DNA of 64,000 nt from positions 62,001 to 126,000 of the forward strand of contig DAIMDW010000012.1 of the NCBI GenBank assembly GCA_036725605.1, read 5' to 3'. Positions 46,085 through 55,011 of the stretch are shown piece after piece; the first letter of the stretch is position 1, and each line of letters begins with the position of its first letter. The stretch comes from CALBTQ01 sp036725605 (lineage in GTDB: Bacteria > Lernaellota > Lernaellaia > Lernaellales > Lernaellaceae). The notes below the pieces were generated by a model, which saw nothing but the letters and a program-made list of their open reading frames with translations, did not search any database and had not been told where the DNA came from. Position numbers and translations under genes: made by a program.

Positions 46085-46465
46085 TCAATCGGCAAACGCC
46101 GGATTTTTGATTTCGAAATCGAACTTGTGACAAACCTTCATTTTCTCTTTGACCTGCTTGAGGTCGGCCTGAATGTCCGGATCGTTTTTCCAATAACGAA
46201 CCGCCTTGATATATTGATCGTAAGTCAGCCCATAACGTTGAGCAATTTCTTCCTGCACTTCCACGGCGATTTTCATCGCGGCCAGCGAATTGTGCGCCTT
46301 CTCGATACGGATCAGAAACGCCGGCTCATCGTAGGCTTTGATCGTATTCTGAAAAATCGCCAGCAATTTTTCCTTGTCGCCCGGTGACGGCACACGCTCG
46401 CACCCCAGCCAGGTGGCAAGGCAGAAAAGCAGCATAAACAGGGCGGTTATCCGACGAATAGACAC
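46085..46465 (-). CDS. Small lipoprotein of unknown function
   Basis: 126 aa with lipobox TWLGC (Cys22) and a helical, charged mature part (FQNTIKAYDEPAF, VEVQEEIAQRYGLTYDQYIKAVRYW). Unlike its neighbours it has no Asp linker. GGAGG six bases before GTG at 46465 fixes the start; the frame is open further upstream without an SD. It lies 37 bases before the C25 lipoprotein start and is probably co-transcribed. Confidence 0.78.
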   Translation of the reverse strand: MSIRRITALFMLLFCLATWLGCERVPSPGDKEKLLAIFQNTIKAYDEPAFLIRIEKAHNSLAAMKIAVEVQEEIAQRYGLTYDQYIKAVRYWKNDPDIQADLKQVKEKMKVCHKFDFEIKNPAFAD

Positions 46466-46542
46466 GTTCGACCTCCGTTGGCCCAATCCTTTTAGCATAA
46501 AATTCAACGCGTTGGAACTTCGCATCCGATCCGGTGTCTCCC

Positions 46543-46579
46543 TTGACAGGGGCGTGAATGGTATTTACCTTTCACGCCC
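46543..46579 (+). promoter_or_regulatory. TTGACA box plus a 30-bp palindrome upstream of the ABC exporter
   Basis: TTGACA at 46543-46548 is followed at once by GGGCGTGAA (46550-46558), GGTA, TACC and TTCACGCCC (46571-46579). The arms pair over 13 of 14 positions with a 2-base centre, so it is a near-perfect palindrome. Placed where the -35/-10 spacer would be, it fits a repressor operator. A -10 box is weak (TACCTT). Confidence 0.55.
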
Positions 46580-46648
46580 GGATTACGTTGTATTCCGTTC
46601 AATGTTTTTTCACGCACGCGGCGCCAAACGACTGCGAAGAGGATTGTC

Positions 46649-47566
46649 ATGATCCAAGTCAAAAACCTGGTCAAACGGTATGAGGATTTCACCGCCGTCG
46701 ACGACATCAGTTTCGAGGTCGTCAAGGGGAAAATCCTCGGTTTTCTCGGGCCAAACGGCGCGGGGAAAACCACGACGATGCGGATCCTGACCGGCTTCAT
46801 GCCGGCCACCAGCGGCGAGGTGAAGATCGCCGGATTCGACATCTTCAATCAACCGATGGAAGCGCGCCGGCGCATCGGCTACCTGCCCGAGCATCCGCCG
46901 CTGTACCCGGACATGAGCGTGCGCAAGTACCTGATCTACGTGGCCCGGCTCAAGGGCGTGAGCAAAAAGGACGTGCCCGCCCGCGTCGACGCGGTGGCCG
47001 GACAATGCGGGCTGACCGAAGTGCTCGACGCGCGCATTCAGGTGTTGTCCAAGGGCTTCAAGCAGCGGGTCGGCCTGGCGCAGGCGTTGGTCAACGATCC
47101 CGAGGTGCTCGTGCTCGACGAGCCGACCATCGGCCTGGACCCGAACCAGATCCGCGAGATCCGCGATTTGATCCGCTCGCTGGCCGGCAACCACACGGTG
47201 ATTCTGTCCACGCACATCCTGCCCGAAGTGACCATGACCTGCGACGAAGCGGTCATCATCAACCGGGGCAAGGTGATCGCCGCCGATACGATCAAGAACC
47301 TCACCGAAAAGACGACCGCCGAAAACCGCCTCTTCCTGAAGCTGGCCGAGTTCGACAACGAAACGCTGTCCCTGCTGCGCGCCACGCCCAACGTCGAAAA
47401 GGTGGTCAAGGGCAACGATCGCGGCACCTTCATCATCACCGGGGACCCGGGCGCCGACCCGGCCTCGGACATCAGCATGTTGGCCCTGCAACACGGTTGG
47501 CGGTTGCTCGAACTGCGGCACGAGCGACCGAGCCTCGAAGAAATCTTCGTCCGCCTGACCAGTTAA
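46649..47566 (+). CDS. ABC transporter ATP-binding protein, GldA type
   Basis: 305 aa. Walker A GPNGAGKTTT, a modified signature LSKGFKQRV, Walker B VLVLDEPT and switch His (LSTHIL). The sequence follows the GldA/NosF-type pattern with a C-terminal extension of about 90 residues. It heads a four-gene unit with a GldF-like permease, a GldG-like protein and a DUF4340 protein. Such systems are linked to gliding or surface assembly in Bacteroidetes but occur widely; the substrate is unknown. SD GAGGA before ATG. Confidence 0.93.
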   Translation: MIQVKNLVKRYEDFTAVDDISFEVVKGKILGFLGPNGAGKTTTMRILTGFMPATSGEVKIAGFDIFNQPMEARRRIGYLPEHPPLYPDMSVRKYLIYVARLKGVSKKDVPARVDAVAGQCGLTEVLDARIQVLSKGFKQRVGLAQALVNDPEVLVLDEPTIGLDPNQIREIRDLIRSLAGNHTVILSTHILPEVTMTCDEAVIINRGKVIAADTIKNLTEKTTAENRLFLKLAEFDNETLSLLRATPNVEKVVKGNDRGTFIITGDPGADPASDISMLALQHGWRLLELRHERPSLEEIFVRLTS

Positions 47567-47581
47567 AAGGAGATTGCGGCG

Positions 47582-48355
47582 ATGGGTAACCTGTTCACGA
47601 TTTGCGGCAAGGAATTCCGGCAGATGTTCAGCGGGCCGCTCGCCTACGTGGTGATGACCGCCTTCCTGATGCTGACCGGGTTTTTCTTTTACGACCTGTT
47701 TTCCAACTACAGCCAGATTCTCGGCTACGCCGGCATGTACCAAAACCCGGCGATGATGCAGCAGGTCAACGTCAACGACATGATCCTCACCCCGCTGTTT
47801 CACAACATCAACATCATCCTGTTGATGATCATCCCGTTTCTGACCATGCGCCTGTACTCCGAGGAAAAGCGCCAGGGCACCGACGAGCTGCTGCTGACCA
47901 GTCCGCTGGGCATGAGCCAGATCGTCATCGGCAAGCTGCTGGCGGCGGTGTTGTTTTACGCCCTGTTGCTGCTGCTGACGTTCCACTTCCCGGCGATCCT
48001 GTTCAAGTACGCCCGCCCCGACCTGGGCAAGCTGGCCGCCGGCTACCTGGGATTGTTTTTGATGGGCTGCAGCTTCCTCGCCTTCGGCCTGTTCACCAGC
48101 ACGGTGACCTCCAGCCAGCCGATCGCCGCCGCGTCGAGCTTCGGCATGCTGCTGATCTTCTGGATTTTGGGCTGGGTGTCGGAAAGCACGGCCGGGACGA
48201 TCGGCGATCTGCTGCGCTACATCGCAATGACCGAGCATTTCGAAAAATTCGGCGAGGGCGTCGTGCGCACCGGCGATCTGGTCTACTTCGCCAGCTTCAT
48301 CGCCCTGTTCACCTTTTTGGCCACCCGTTCCGTCGAATCGACCCGGTGGAGGTAA
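47582..48355 (+). CDS. ABC-2 type permease, GldF type
   Basis: 257 aa with six membrane segments; the start FTICGKEFRQMFSGPLAYVV and the phrase PFLTMRLYSEEKRQGTDELLLTSP are typical of ABC-2/GldF permeases. It lies 15 bases after the ATPase gene with AAAAGGAG upstream. It should form the channel for the ATPase partner. Confidence 0.9.
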   Translation: MGNLFTICGKEFRQMFSGPLAYVVMTAFLMLTGFFFYDLFSNYSQILGYAGMYQNPAMMQQVNVNDMILTPLFHNINIILLMIIPFLTMRLYSEEKRQGTDELLLTSPLGMSQIVIGKLLAAVLFYALLLLLTFHFPAILFKYARPDLGKLAAGYLGLFLMGCSFLAFGLFTSTVTSSQPIAAASSFGMLLIFWILGWVSESTAGTIGDLLRYIAMTEHFEKFGEGVVRTGDLVYFASFIALFTFLATRSVESTRWR

Positions 48356-48358
48356 GCC

Positions 48359-49897
48359 ATGAAATCAGCCAGTCGCATTTTGATCTACGAAGGGTTGGCG
48401 TTGTTCGTCTTCGCCGCCCTGGCCCTGTTCTTCACCGGCCTGACCACGTTGTACCCCATCGTCTTCGGCGGCATCGGCCTGCTGAGCCTGGTGATCGGCT
48501 TCGCCATCGACTTCAACTCGATCCTCGAAGGCTTCAGCCAACGCACCGCCCGCTACGGCACCAACGCCGTGCTGTACACGGTGATCTTCCTGGGCATCCT
48601 CGCCGCGCTCAATTACCTGGGCCACAGCTACAACAAGGACTTCGACCTGACCAAGGCCGGCGTCAACACGTTGTCGGAACAAACCAAAAACGTCGTGGCC
48701 AACCTGCCCGACGGCGCGCGGCTGGTCGGCTTTTTCAAGGCGGCCGAATCCTATGAATTCAAAAAGCTCGCGCAGCGCTACGCGGCCCTGGGCGACAAGG
48801 TCGAATACGAAATCATCGATCCGGACCTGCATCCGGAACTGGTGAAGAACTTCTCGATCACCGAACGCGGCGCGGTCGCCGTCGTCTGCCAGGATCGCAC
48901 GAACATCACCATGGACGTCAGCGAGCAGGGCCTGACCACCGCGCTGCTCAAGGTCAGCCAGCAGGCCCTGGGCATCACCTATTACCTGGAAGGCCACGGC
49001 GAAGTGCCGCTGGACGGCAAGGAAGAGCGCGGCTTCGCCCTGCTCAAGGAAGGGCTGGCCAACGAGAACATCCCCGTGCAGCCGCTGCTGTTGCTGACCG
49101 CCGGCACGATCCCCGCGGACGCGGCGATGGTCATCGTCAACGGTCCGACCAACGCGCTGCTGCCCGAGGAAATTCAACTCCTGCGCGCCTACCTGGAAAA
49201 CGGCGGGCGGTTGCTGGTCGCGCTGGATCCGACGGTCGCCACCGGCCTGGAAGACCTGCTGGCCGAATACGGCATCAAGGTCGACAACGACGTGGTCGTC
49301 GAAAAACAGATGCGCCTGTTCGAGGGCGCGGTGATGGGCTTCGACCCGCTGATTCAGGATTACGGCATCCACGAAATCACCAAGGCGCTGGGCGAAAATC
49401 CCACGCTGATGCACTTCGCGCGCTCGCTGACCATCGACAACGAACACAAGCTCGCCGGCGCGATCGTCGATCCGCTGTTGCGCACCGGCCCCGGCGCGTG
49501 GGGCGAAACCGACTTCACCGTCCTCAGCAGCGGCGAAGAACCGGTCTATAAAAAGGACGAGGACCTGGGCGGCCCGTTGGTGGTCGGCGTGGCCATGGAG
49601 CGGACCGTCGGCGAGGGCGACGCCCGCAAAGCGGCGCGGATGGTCGTGCTGGGCGACTCGGACTTCAACACCAATCGCTACGTCGCCTACGGCTTCAACG
49701 GCAACCTGTTCCTCAATACGATCAACTGGCTGACCGGCCAGGAAGCCTACATCTCCGTGCGCCCCAACACCTTCGCGCCCGACGTGTTCACGCTGACCGA
49801 AAAAGACAACTCGATCATCTTTTTCGCCTCGGTCTTTTTGCTGCCGCAGCTCGTGGTGATGCTCGGCATCGTCGTGGCCTTGCGCCGCAAGCGGTAA
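48359..49897 (+). CDS. GldG-like ABC-associated membrane protein
   Basis: 512 aa. Two or three N-terminal membrane segments, a large extracytoplasmic domain of the GldG / ABC-type transport accessory family (LTKAGVNTLSEQTKNVVANL; YYLEGHGEVPLDG; LLPEEIQLLRAYLENGGRLLV; VVLGDSDFNTNRY) and one C-terminal anchor. Its start is three bases after the permease stop, so it is co-translated. The domain is likely a flavodoxin-like or intraflagellar-type fold used in transport; the cargo is unknown. Confidence 0.88.
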   Translation: MKSASRILIYEGLALFVFAALALFFTGLTTLYPIVFGGIGLLSLVIGFAIDFNSILEGFSQRTARYGTNAVLYTVIFLGILAALNYLGHSYNKDFDLTKAGVNTLSEQTKNVVANLPDGARLVGFFKAAESYEFKKLAQRYAALGDKVEYEIIDPDLHPELVKNFSITERGAVAVVCQDRTNITMDVSEQGLTTALLKVSQQALGITYYLEGHGEVPLDGKEERGFALLKEGLANENIPVQPLLLLTAGTIPADAAMVIVNGPTNALLPEEIQLLRAYLENGGRLLVALDPTVATGLEDLLAEYGIKVDNDVVVEKQMRLFEGAVMGFDPLIQDYGIHEITKALGENPTLMHFARSLTIDNEHKLAGAIVDPLLRTGPGAWGETDFTVLSSGEEPVYKKDEDLGGPLVVGVAMERTVGEGDARKAARMVVLGDSDFNTNRYVAYGFNGNLFLNTINWLTGQEAYISVRPNTFAPDVFTLTEKDNSIIFFASVFLLPQLVVMLGIVVALRRKR

Positions 49898-49909
49898 AAG
49901 GAAAATGCG

Positions 49910-51472
49910 ATGAGCTCGAAAAAAACGTTGATCGCCGCCGTGGTGCTCGCCGCGCTGGCGTTGCTGGTGTTTCTGGTCGTGCAGCCGGCGCAGCAAAAAA
50001 AGCAGCAACGCGAGTTGGAAGGCGAAAAGATCGTCGAGCTGTCCTTCGAGGCGGTCGAGGGCCTCACGCTGCAGCGCGGCGACGAAACGATGGAGCTGGT
50101 CAAGCGCGGCGACGACTGGTTCATGACCGCACCGTTCGAGGATCCCACCGACCGCTGGGCGGTGCAGGCGATCGTCAGCGCGTTTCGCTACGCCCGCCCC
50201 ACCCGCACCCTGACCGATCTGCCGCCCGACGCGCTCAGCCGTTTCGGCCTCGAGCAGCCGCGCGAAAAGCTCACGTTGATCACGCCGGATAAAACCGCCA
50301 CCGTGCTCGTGGGCGACATGCACCAGATCGGCAATTCGGTATACGTGATGGTCGAAGGCGAAAAGGTCGTGCACCTGGTCGCCGACAGCACCATCGGCGC
50401 GCTGAAGAAAACGGCCGAGGAGCTGCGCCGCAAACAGTTGCTCGCGCCGCTGGCCGGCAAGCAGCCGATCCGCCGGATCGAAATCGACCAGGTCGACCGC
50501 CCCTCGCTGCTGCTGATCGCGAACAAGCCGGAGAAGACCGGCGACGAAAACGAGGTCGACGAGGTGCTGCCCGCCGACATGACCTGGACGCTCAACGCGC
50601 CGGCCGGTCCGACGATCGACGCCGAAACGATGAAAACGGTTCTCGACAAACTGGCCAACGTCAACGCCGGTCAGTTCCTCGATAAAATCGGCGATTCGAC
50701 CGATCTGGCCGCCTACGGCCTGAACAAACCGCAGCTGACGGTCACCGCCGTCTACGGCGAAGGCGAGCAGGCGCAGACCCTCTCGCTGAAAATCGGCGGC
50801 GTGCACCTGGGCGCGGCTTTTTACGCACAAGCCTCCGACCGCGCCTACCTGATCAGCATCAACGTCAATGAATTCAAGCCGTTCCTGTTGACGGCCGCCG
50901 ACCTGCGCGACCGGCGGCTGGCGCCGGATTTCGTCGCCGACAAGGTGGCGTTTCTCGACTTGCAAAGCGCGGGGGGTTCTTATAGAATCTCGCGTTCCGG
51001 CGACGGCTGGGCGTTTGTCGACGAAAAGCCGGCGAACAAGGAGCGCATTGACAATCTGTTGGCGCAAATCGGCTCCTGGCGCGCGGCCGAGCTGATCGAC
51101 GGCCCGCGGGCCGCCAAATTATTGCGCCGGGTACGCGGACCGCAGGTCGTTACGCTCGCGTTGTTCGATGCGGACGCCAACGCCATCGCCCGGTTGCGTT
51201 TTTCCGCTCCGTTGGATCCGGAAAAGATCGCGCCGACCAAACCCAAGGTCAAAAGCAAGGCCAAGGGTCTGCCCCCCGCGGAAGTGATCGAGCGGGTGGT
51301 GGTTCAGGTCGACGGCGGTTACGCGGGCGCGGCCTACCTGGTCGAACCGGAGCTGCGCGAGGAGATTCCCACCGCGCCCGAGGAGTTGAAAGGCGAGGAA
51401 AAACCGGCCGCAACGCCGGAAGAGCAAGAAAATCAGCCCTCTATGGTAGAGGGCGAGCCGGATAATGATTAA
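49910..51472 (+). CDS. DUF4340 protein of the ABC exporter operon
   Basis: 520 aa. One N-terminal anchor (LIAAVVLAALALLVFLVV), then repeated DUF4340-type units (the pattern IVELSFEAVEGLTLQRGDETMELVKRGDDWFMTAP occurs near the start; related SGDGWAFVDEKPA later). It ends in a Glu/Pro-rich tail. DUF4340 genes typically follow GldG-like genes, as here, 12 bases downstream. Role unknown, probably a periplasmic subunit. Confidence 0.85.
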   Translation: MSSKKTLIAAVVLAALALLVFLVVQPAQQKKQQRELEGEKIVELSFEAVEGLTLQRGDETMELVKRGDDWFMTAPFEDPTDRWAVQAIVSAFRYARPTRTLTDLPPDALSRFGLEQPREKLTLITPDKTATVLVGDMHQIGNSVYVMVEGEKVVHLVADSTIGALKKTAEELRRKQLLAPLAGKQPIRRIEIDQVDRPSLLLIANKPEKTGDENEVDEVLPADMTWTLNAPAGPTIDAETMKTVLDKLANVNAGQFLDKIGDSTDLAAYGLNKPQLTVTAVYGEGEQAQTLSLKIGGVHLGAAFYAQASDRAYLISINVNEFKPFLLTAADLRDRRLAPDFVADKVAFLDLQSAGGSYRISRSGDGWAFVDEKPANKERIDNLLAQIGSWRAAELIDGPRAAKLLRRVRGPQVVTLALFDADANAIARLRFSAPLDPEKIAPTKPKVKSKAKGLPPAEVIERVVVQVDGGYAGAAYLVEPELREEIPTAPEELKGEEKPAATPEEQENQPSMVEGEPDND

Positions 51473-51515
51473 TTTTCGTAAAAGGAACGGTTAAATCGTT
51501 CAAGGAGGGTAACCG

Positions 51516-51740
51516 ATGGCTCGTGTTACCGTTGAAGACTGCATCGAGAGAATCCCCAATCGTTTCGCTTTGGTGTTGACCACGGCCTACCGGGCCAAGC
51601 AGATGATGAAGGGCTCGCGGTATCTGGGCGATCCGAACGACAACAAGTTCATCGTCAACTCGTTGCGTGAAGTCGCCGCGCAGAAAGTGCGCCTGACGAC
51701 CGATCTGAACACCATCAAAACGATCCAGAACGAAGATTAA
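51516..51740 (+). CDS. rpoZ: RNA polymerase omega subunit
   Basis: 74 aa, beginning MARVTVEDCIERIPNRF with RAKQM and KFIVNSLREVAAQKV, the usual omega motifs. Strong SD (AAGGAGG) six bases upstream. It assists assembly of the beta' subunit. A small gene and dnaJ follow on the same strand. Confidence 0.95.
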   Translation: MARVTVEDCIERIPNRFALVLTTAYRAKQMMKGSRYLGDPNDNKFIVNSLREVAAQKVRLTTDLNTIKTIQNED

Positions 51741-51752
51741 AGGGATAAACCG

Positions 51753-51962
51753 ATGATCGAACAGGAAAAGAGCGAATTCATCTACGACGTGCGGCTGGTG
51801 GAACGGCACATCGCCGAAGGCAAAATCACCAAAAAAGATTACGAAGCCTATCTGCGCTCGTTGGATAGCGTGGAAGAAAACTCGGAAACCATTTCCAGCC
51901 GCGCTTTATTCGATCTGCCGGAAGAGCCGGAAGACTGTGACGCTAACTCCGCCGACGAATAA
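51753..51962 (+). CDS. Small acidic protein of unknown function
   Basis: 69 aa, starting MIEQEKSEFIYDVRLVERHI. The motif DVRLVERHIAEGKITKKDYEAYLRSL resembles small conserved proteins found next to dnaJ or rpoZ in deltaproteobacterial-type genomes, but I cannot name the family. Starts 12 bases after rpoZ with AAAGGGAT upstream; it ends 34 bases before dnaJ. Confidence 0.72.
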   Translation: MIEQEKSEFIYDVRLVERHIAEGKITKKDYEAYLRSLDSVEENSETISSRALFDLPEEPEDCDANSADE

Positions 51963-51996
51963 TCGTCGGCCTCTTTCCGGGTAAACTCCGGGGGCG

Positions 51997-53130
51997 ATGA
52001 TGGTCCGCAGGGACTACTACGAAATTCTCGGGATTGCGCGCGAAGCCGACGATGCGACCATTAAAAAAGCGTATCGCCGCCTCGCGCTGGAACATCATCC
52101 CGATCGCAACCCGGACAATCCCGAAGCGGAAAAAGCCTTCAAAGAAGCCAGCGAAGCCTACCAGGTGCTTTCCGATCCCGAGAAAAAGCGCATCTACGAC
52201 AACTACGGCCACGACGGCCTGAAGGGCCAGGGCTTTTCCGGCTTCACCAACTTCGAAGACATTTTCTCGTCGATGGGCGGGATCTTCGAGGAATTCTTCG
52301 GCTTTTCCTCGAACCGCCGGCGCGGCGGACCGCGACGCGGCTCCGATCTGCGCTACGACCTGTCGATCAGCTTCGAGGAAGCGGTGTTCGGCACCACCCA
52401 GACGCTCAACCTGCAACGCTACGAACCGTGCGTTTATTGCCAGGGCACCGGCATCGAACCGGGCACCAACGCGGTTTCGTGCCCGACCTGCGGCGGCGTG
52501 GGCCAGGTGCGGCGCAGCCAGGGCTTCTTTACGCTGACCACCACCTGCCCGCATTGCAACGGCTCGGGGCGCATCATCCAGACGCCCTGCAAAACCTGCA
52601 GCGGGCGCGGCAAGACGCTGGAAAACGTGTCGATCACCGTGAACATCCCCGCCGGCGTCGAAGACGGCAATCAACTGCGCGTTTCCGGCAAGGGCGAACC
52701 GGGCGCGGCCAACGGCCCCAGCGGCGACCTGTACGTGTTCATCCGCGTCGAGCCGCACGACTACTTCACCCGGCGCGGCAACGATCTGTACGCCGAACTG
52801 CCCATCAGCTTCTGCCAGGCCGCCCTGGGCGCGACGCTGGAAGTCCCCACCCTCGACGGCGACGCCAAGGTGCGCATCCCCAAGGGCACGCAGCCGGGCA
52901 ACGTCATTCGCGTGCCGGGCAAAGGCGTGCCGCACATCCGCGGTTACGGGCGCGGCGACATCCTGTTGCACGTCAACGTCGAGGTGCCCAAAAAGCTCAC
53001 CAAGCAGCAGGAAGATCTCCTGCGCGAATTCGCCGCCTGCGAAACGCCGCCTCTGAAAAGCAAGAAGGAAAAAAAGGACGGCGGCGTGAAGTGGTACGAA
53101 AAAATCAAGAACATCGCCCTGGGTGAATAA
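51997..53130 (+). CDS. dnaJ: Molecular chaperone DnaJ
   Basis: Hsp40 that stimulates DnaK ATPase. 377 aa: J domain (about residues 4-70, intact HPD in HHPDRNP), a short Gly/Phe region, four zinc-finger repeats (CVYCQGTG, CPTCGGVG, CPHCNGSG, CKTCSGRG) and the C-terminal substrate domains. The first of two adjacent ATG codons is used; GGGGGCG lies upstream. Confidence 0.97.
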   Translation: MMVRRDYYEILGIAREADDATIKKAYRRLALEHHPDRNPDNPEAEKAFKEASEAYQVLSDPEKKRIYDNYGHDGLKGQGFSGFTNFEDIFSSMGGIFEEFFGFSSNRRRGGPRRGSDLRYDLSISFEEAVFGTTQTLNLQRYEPCVYCQGTGIEPGTNAVSCPTCGGVGQVRRSQGFFTLTTTCPHCNGSGRIIQTPCKTCSGRGKTLENVSITVNIPAGVEDGNQLRVSGKGEPGAANGPSGDLYVFIRVEPHDYFTRRGNDLYAELPISFCQAALGATLEVPTLDGDAKVRIPKGTQPGNVIRVPGKGVPHIRGYGRGDILLHVNVEVPKKLTKQQEDLLREFAACETPPLKSKKEKKDGGVKWYEKIKNIALGE

Positions 53131-53398
53131 CCGCCTCCGTGCCTTCCTCGAAAAACAAATCGGCCGCAAAAAAAAGAAATCTTCATTTGCGCAAATTTCG
53201 CGACAATGCTAGAAATTGAACTGTCAGTGAATTAGCCGGTTGGAACAATAAATTCCCCAGTTAATTCTAAACAATCTACACGATTCGACCGAGACAACCT
53301 TATAAGACAAAAACGACGGAAGCTAGACAATTTCAGCCATGTTTTCGCTTTAATCAGCGAACCGGAAGCGACACCAACGAAGGGGAGAACGGATTCTC

Positions 53399-54049
53399 AT
53401 GAATGATAGCGTCTCGGAAAACGAAGTATTCGGCAACGAAACCAAAGTCAATCCGCAGTTCGCCGTCGGCCTGCCGATCTTTTTCGAATTGACGATGAAA
53501 AACAAGCGGTTGCGCGCGCAAGCCGAGCTGGTCGGCTGGGTGCGCCCGAAAATCCTGATCACCTCCATCCCGCTCGACAGCCGCCTGGTGGTGGTCCAGC
53601 GCGGCACGGAAATGATCGTCCGCTATCTGTTCGAAGGACAGGTCTTCGGCTTCCATACCCGGCTGTTGCATAAACAAAACGAACCGATGACCCTCTGGAC
53701 CCTGGAATACCCCGAGCTGGTCGAAGTGAAAAACCTGCGTCGCAGCCCGCGCATCCCCCTGCTGCTGGAGGTGCGCAACCATCGCGGTGAAAGATGGTAC
53801 ACCGTCGACATTTCCGCCCATGGCCTTTGCGTGACCGTCGACAAGGAACCACGCATGGGCGATCCGGTGCTGCTGACCTTCAACCTGCCCGACGGCAATA
53901 AAATCGAGAACCTGGAAGGCTCGGTCGTGCGCATCAACAGCACCACCGAGGAAAAGCAGGTCGGCATCAATTTCACCGAAGACGATCCGGAACAACTGAA
54001 CCTGCTGCGGACGTTCCTGGAGAATATCCAGAAACGGAAGTACACATAA
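53399..54049 (+). CDS. PilZ-domain protein with YcgR-like N-terminal domain
   Basis: 216 aa. N-terminal about 100 residues resemble the flagellar-brake (YcgR-N) domain; the C-terminal PilZ domain has RRSPR (RxxxR) and DISAHG (D/NxSxxG), the two c-di-GMP-contacting motifs, both intact. A c-di-GMP effector, probably linked to motility or surface behaviour; the cheX gene is next door. SD is GGGGAG about 11 bases upstream. Confidence 0.92.
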   Translation: MNDSVSENEVFGNETKVNPQFAVGLPIFFELTMKNKRLRAQAELVGWVRPKILITSIPLDSRLVVVQRGTEMIVRYLFEGQVFGFHTRLLHKQNEPMTLWTLEYPELVEVKNLRRSPRIPLLLEVRNHRGERWYTVDISAHGLCVTVDKEPRMGDPVLLTFNLPDGNKIENLEGSVVRINSTTEEKQVGINFTEDDPEQLNLLRTFLENIQKRKYT

Positions 54050-54285
54050 TCGATATTTTTGAATTTTTTGACATCTTCTCATATTTCGAAAACAGCAATG
54101 AAAATCGAGGAAGAAAACAGACGTAACCGGCTGGAACTGAAATAGTTTTCAAGAACTTATGGAAATCAGCCGATAATTACCACGAAACAGTAAACTTGGC
54201 TTGCTGTTACGCTTGTTTGAACATTGAATGCCATTGCGGCTGCAAAGATGATGGATGAACCTATCTTCACTCGGAGAGCATGTAA

Positions 54286-54750
54286 ATGAACGTTGATTTC
54301 ATCAATCCGTTTTTGGATGCCATTCTTAACGTTCTGGCCACCATGGCCCAAACCGAGGCGAAAGCGGAAAAGGCGTACGTGAAAGAAAGCGTACAGGCGA
54401 TGGGGGACATCACCGGCATGATCGGTTTGGCCGGGCATCAGGTCCGCGGCTCCTTGGCGATCACCTTCACCGAATCCGCCATTCTGGACATCGCTTCGAA
54501 AATGCTCGGCGAAACGCTCACCTCGCTGGATGGCACCGTCAGCGACGTCGTCGGCGAAATCACCAACATGGTCAGCGGCGGTGCGAAGAAGGCCCTGGCG
54601 GAAAAGGGCTATAAATTCGAAATGGCGATCCCCTCGACCATCGCGGGAAAAAGTCACACCATCACTCACAAAACGCGCGGCGCAATCATCGTTGTGCCTT
54701 TCACCACGGAAGCGGGCAGCTTCTGCGTCGAAGTGTGTTTCGAGAATTAG
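54286..54750 (+). CDS. cheX: CheX-family chemotaxis phosphatase
   Basis: 154 aa. The helix GEITNMVSGGAK carries the ExxN catalytic pair that removes phosphate from CheY. Family length (about 155 aa) and the GLAGHQVRGSLAITF beta region agree. No other che genes are nearby. CGGAGAG precedes the ATG. Confidence 0.9.
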   Translation: MNVDFINPFLDAILNVLATMAQTEAKAEKAYVKESVQAMGDITGMIGLAGHQVRGSLAITFTESAILDIASKMLGETLTSLDGTVSDVVGEITNMVSGGAKKALAEKGYKFEMAIPSTIAGKSHTITHKTRGAIIVVPFTTEAGSFCVEVCFEN

Positions 54751-55011
54751 CATCCAACGACCGAAAAAATGGACCTTCCGCCCCTCGTAGGCGTGTTCGG
54801 CGTTAAAAGCAATGATGCGCGAGCGAGCGGGAGTGGCGCTTGGAAGTGCGAGAGGGGTAAGCGTCCTGTTCAGATGTCTGAACACTTCTTTTTAACCCGA
54901 TGTGTGCATATATCGCCTTTGTAAGTCGTTTCGTAAACAGATATCCCTGTACTCGTATAGATTTGTAAGTGGAATATGCTTCATTAGCGATAATTATAAT
55001 TTGGAAACGTT
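54751..55011. other. Gap with cheX terminator, changing to AT-rich DNA
   Basis: No gene supported. The composition changes from GC-rich to clearly AT-rich about 54.9 kb, marking the left side of the AT-rich islet. Confidence 0.45.
54867..54893 (+). terminator. Terminator of cheX
   Basis: TGTTCAG, ATGT, CTGAACA: perfect 7-bp stem, followed by ACTTCTTTTT. Confidence 0.7.

Noticed and set aside
48365..51067. 900-codon minus-strand frame
   Set aside because: Antisense to the GldG-like and DUF4340 genes, which have SDs, operon spacing and family matches.
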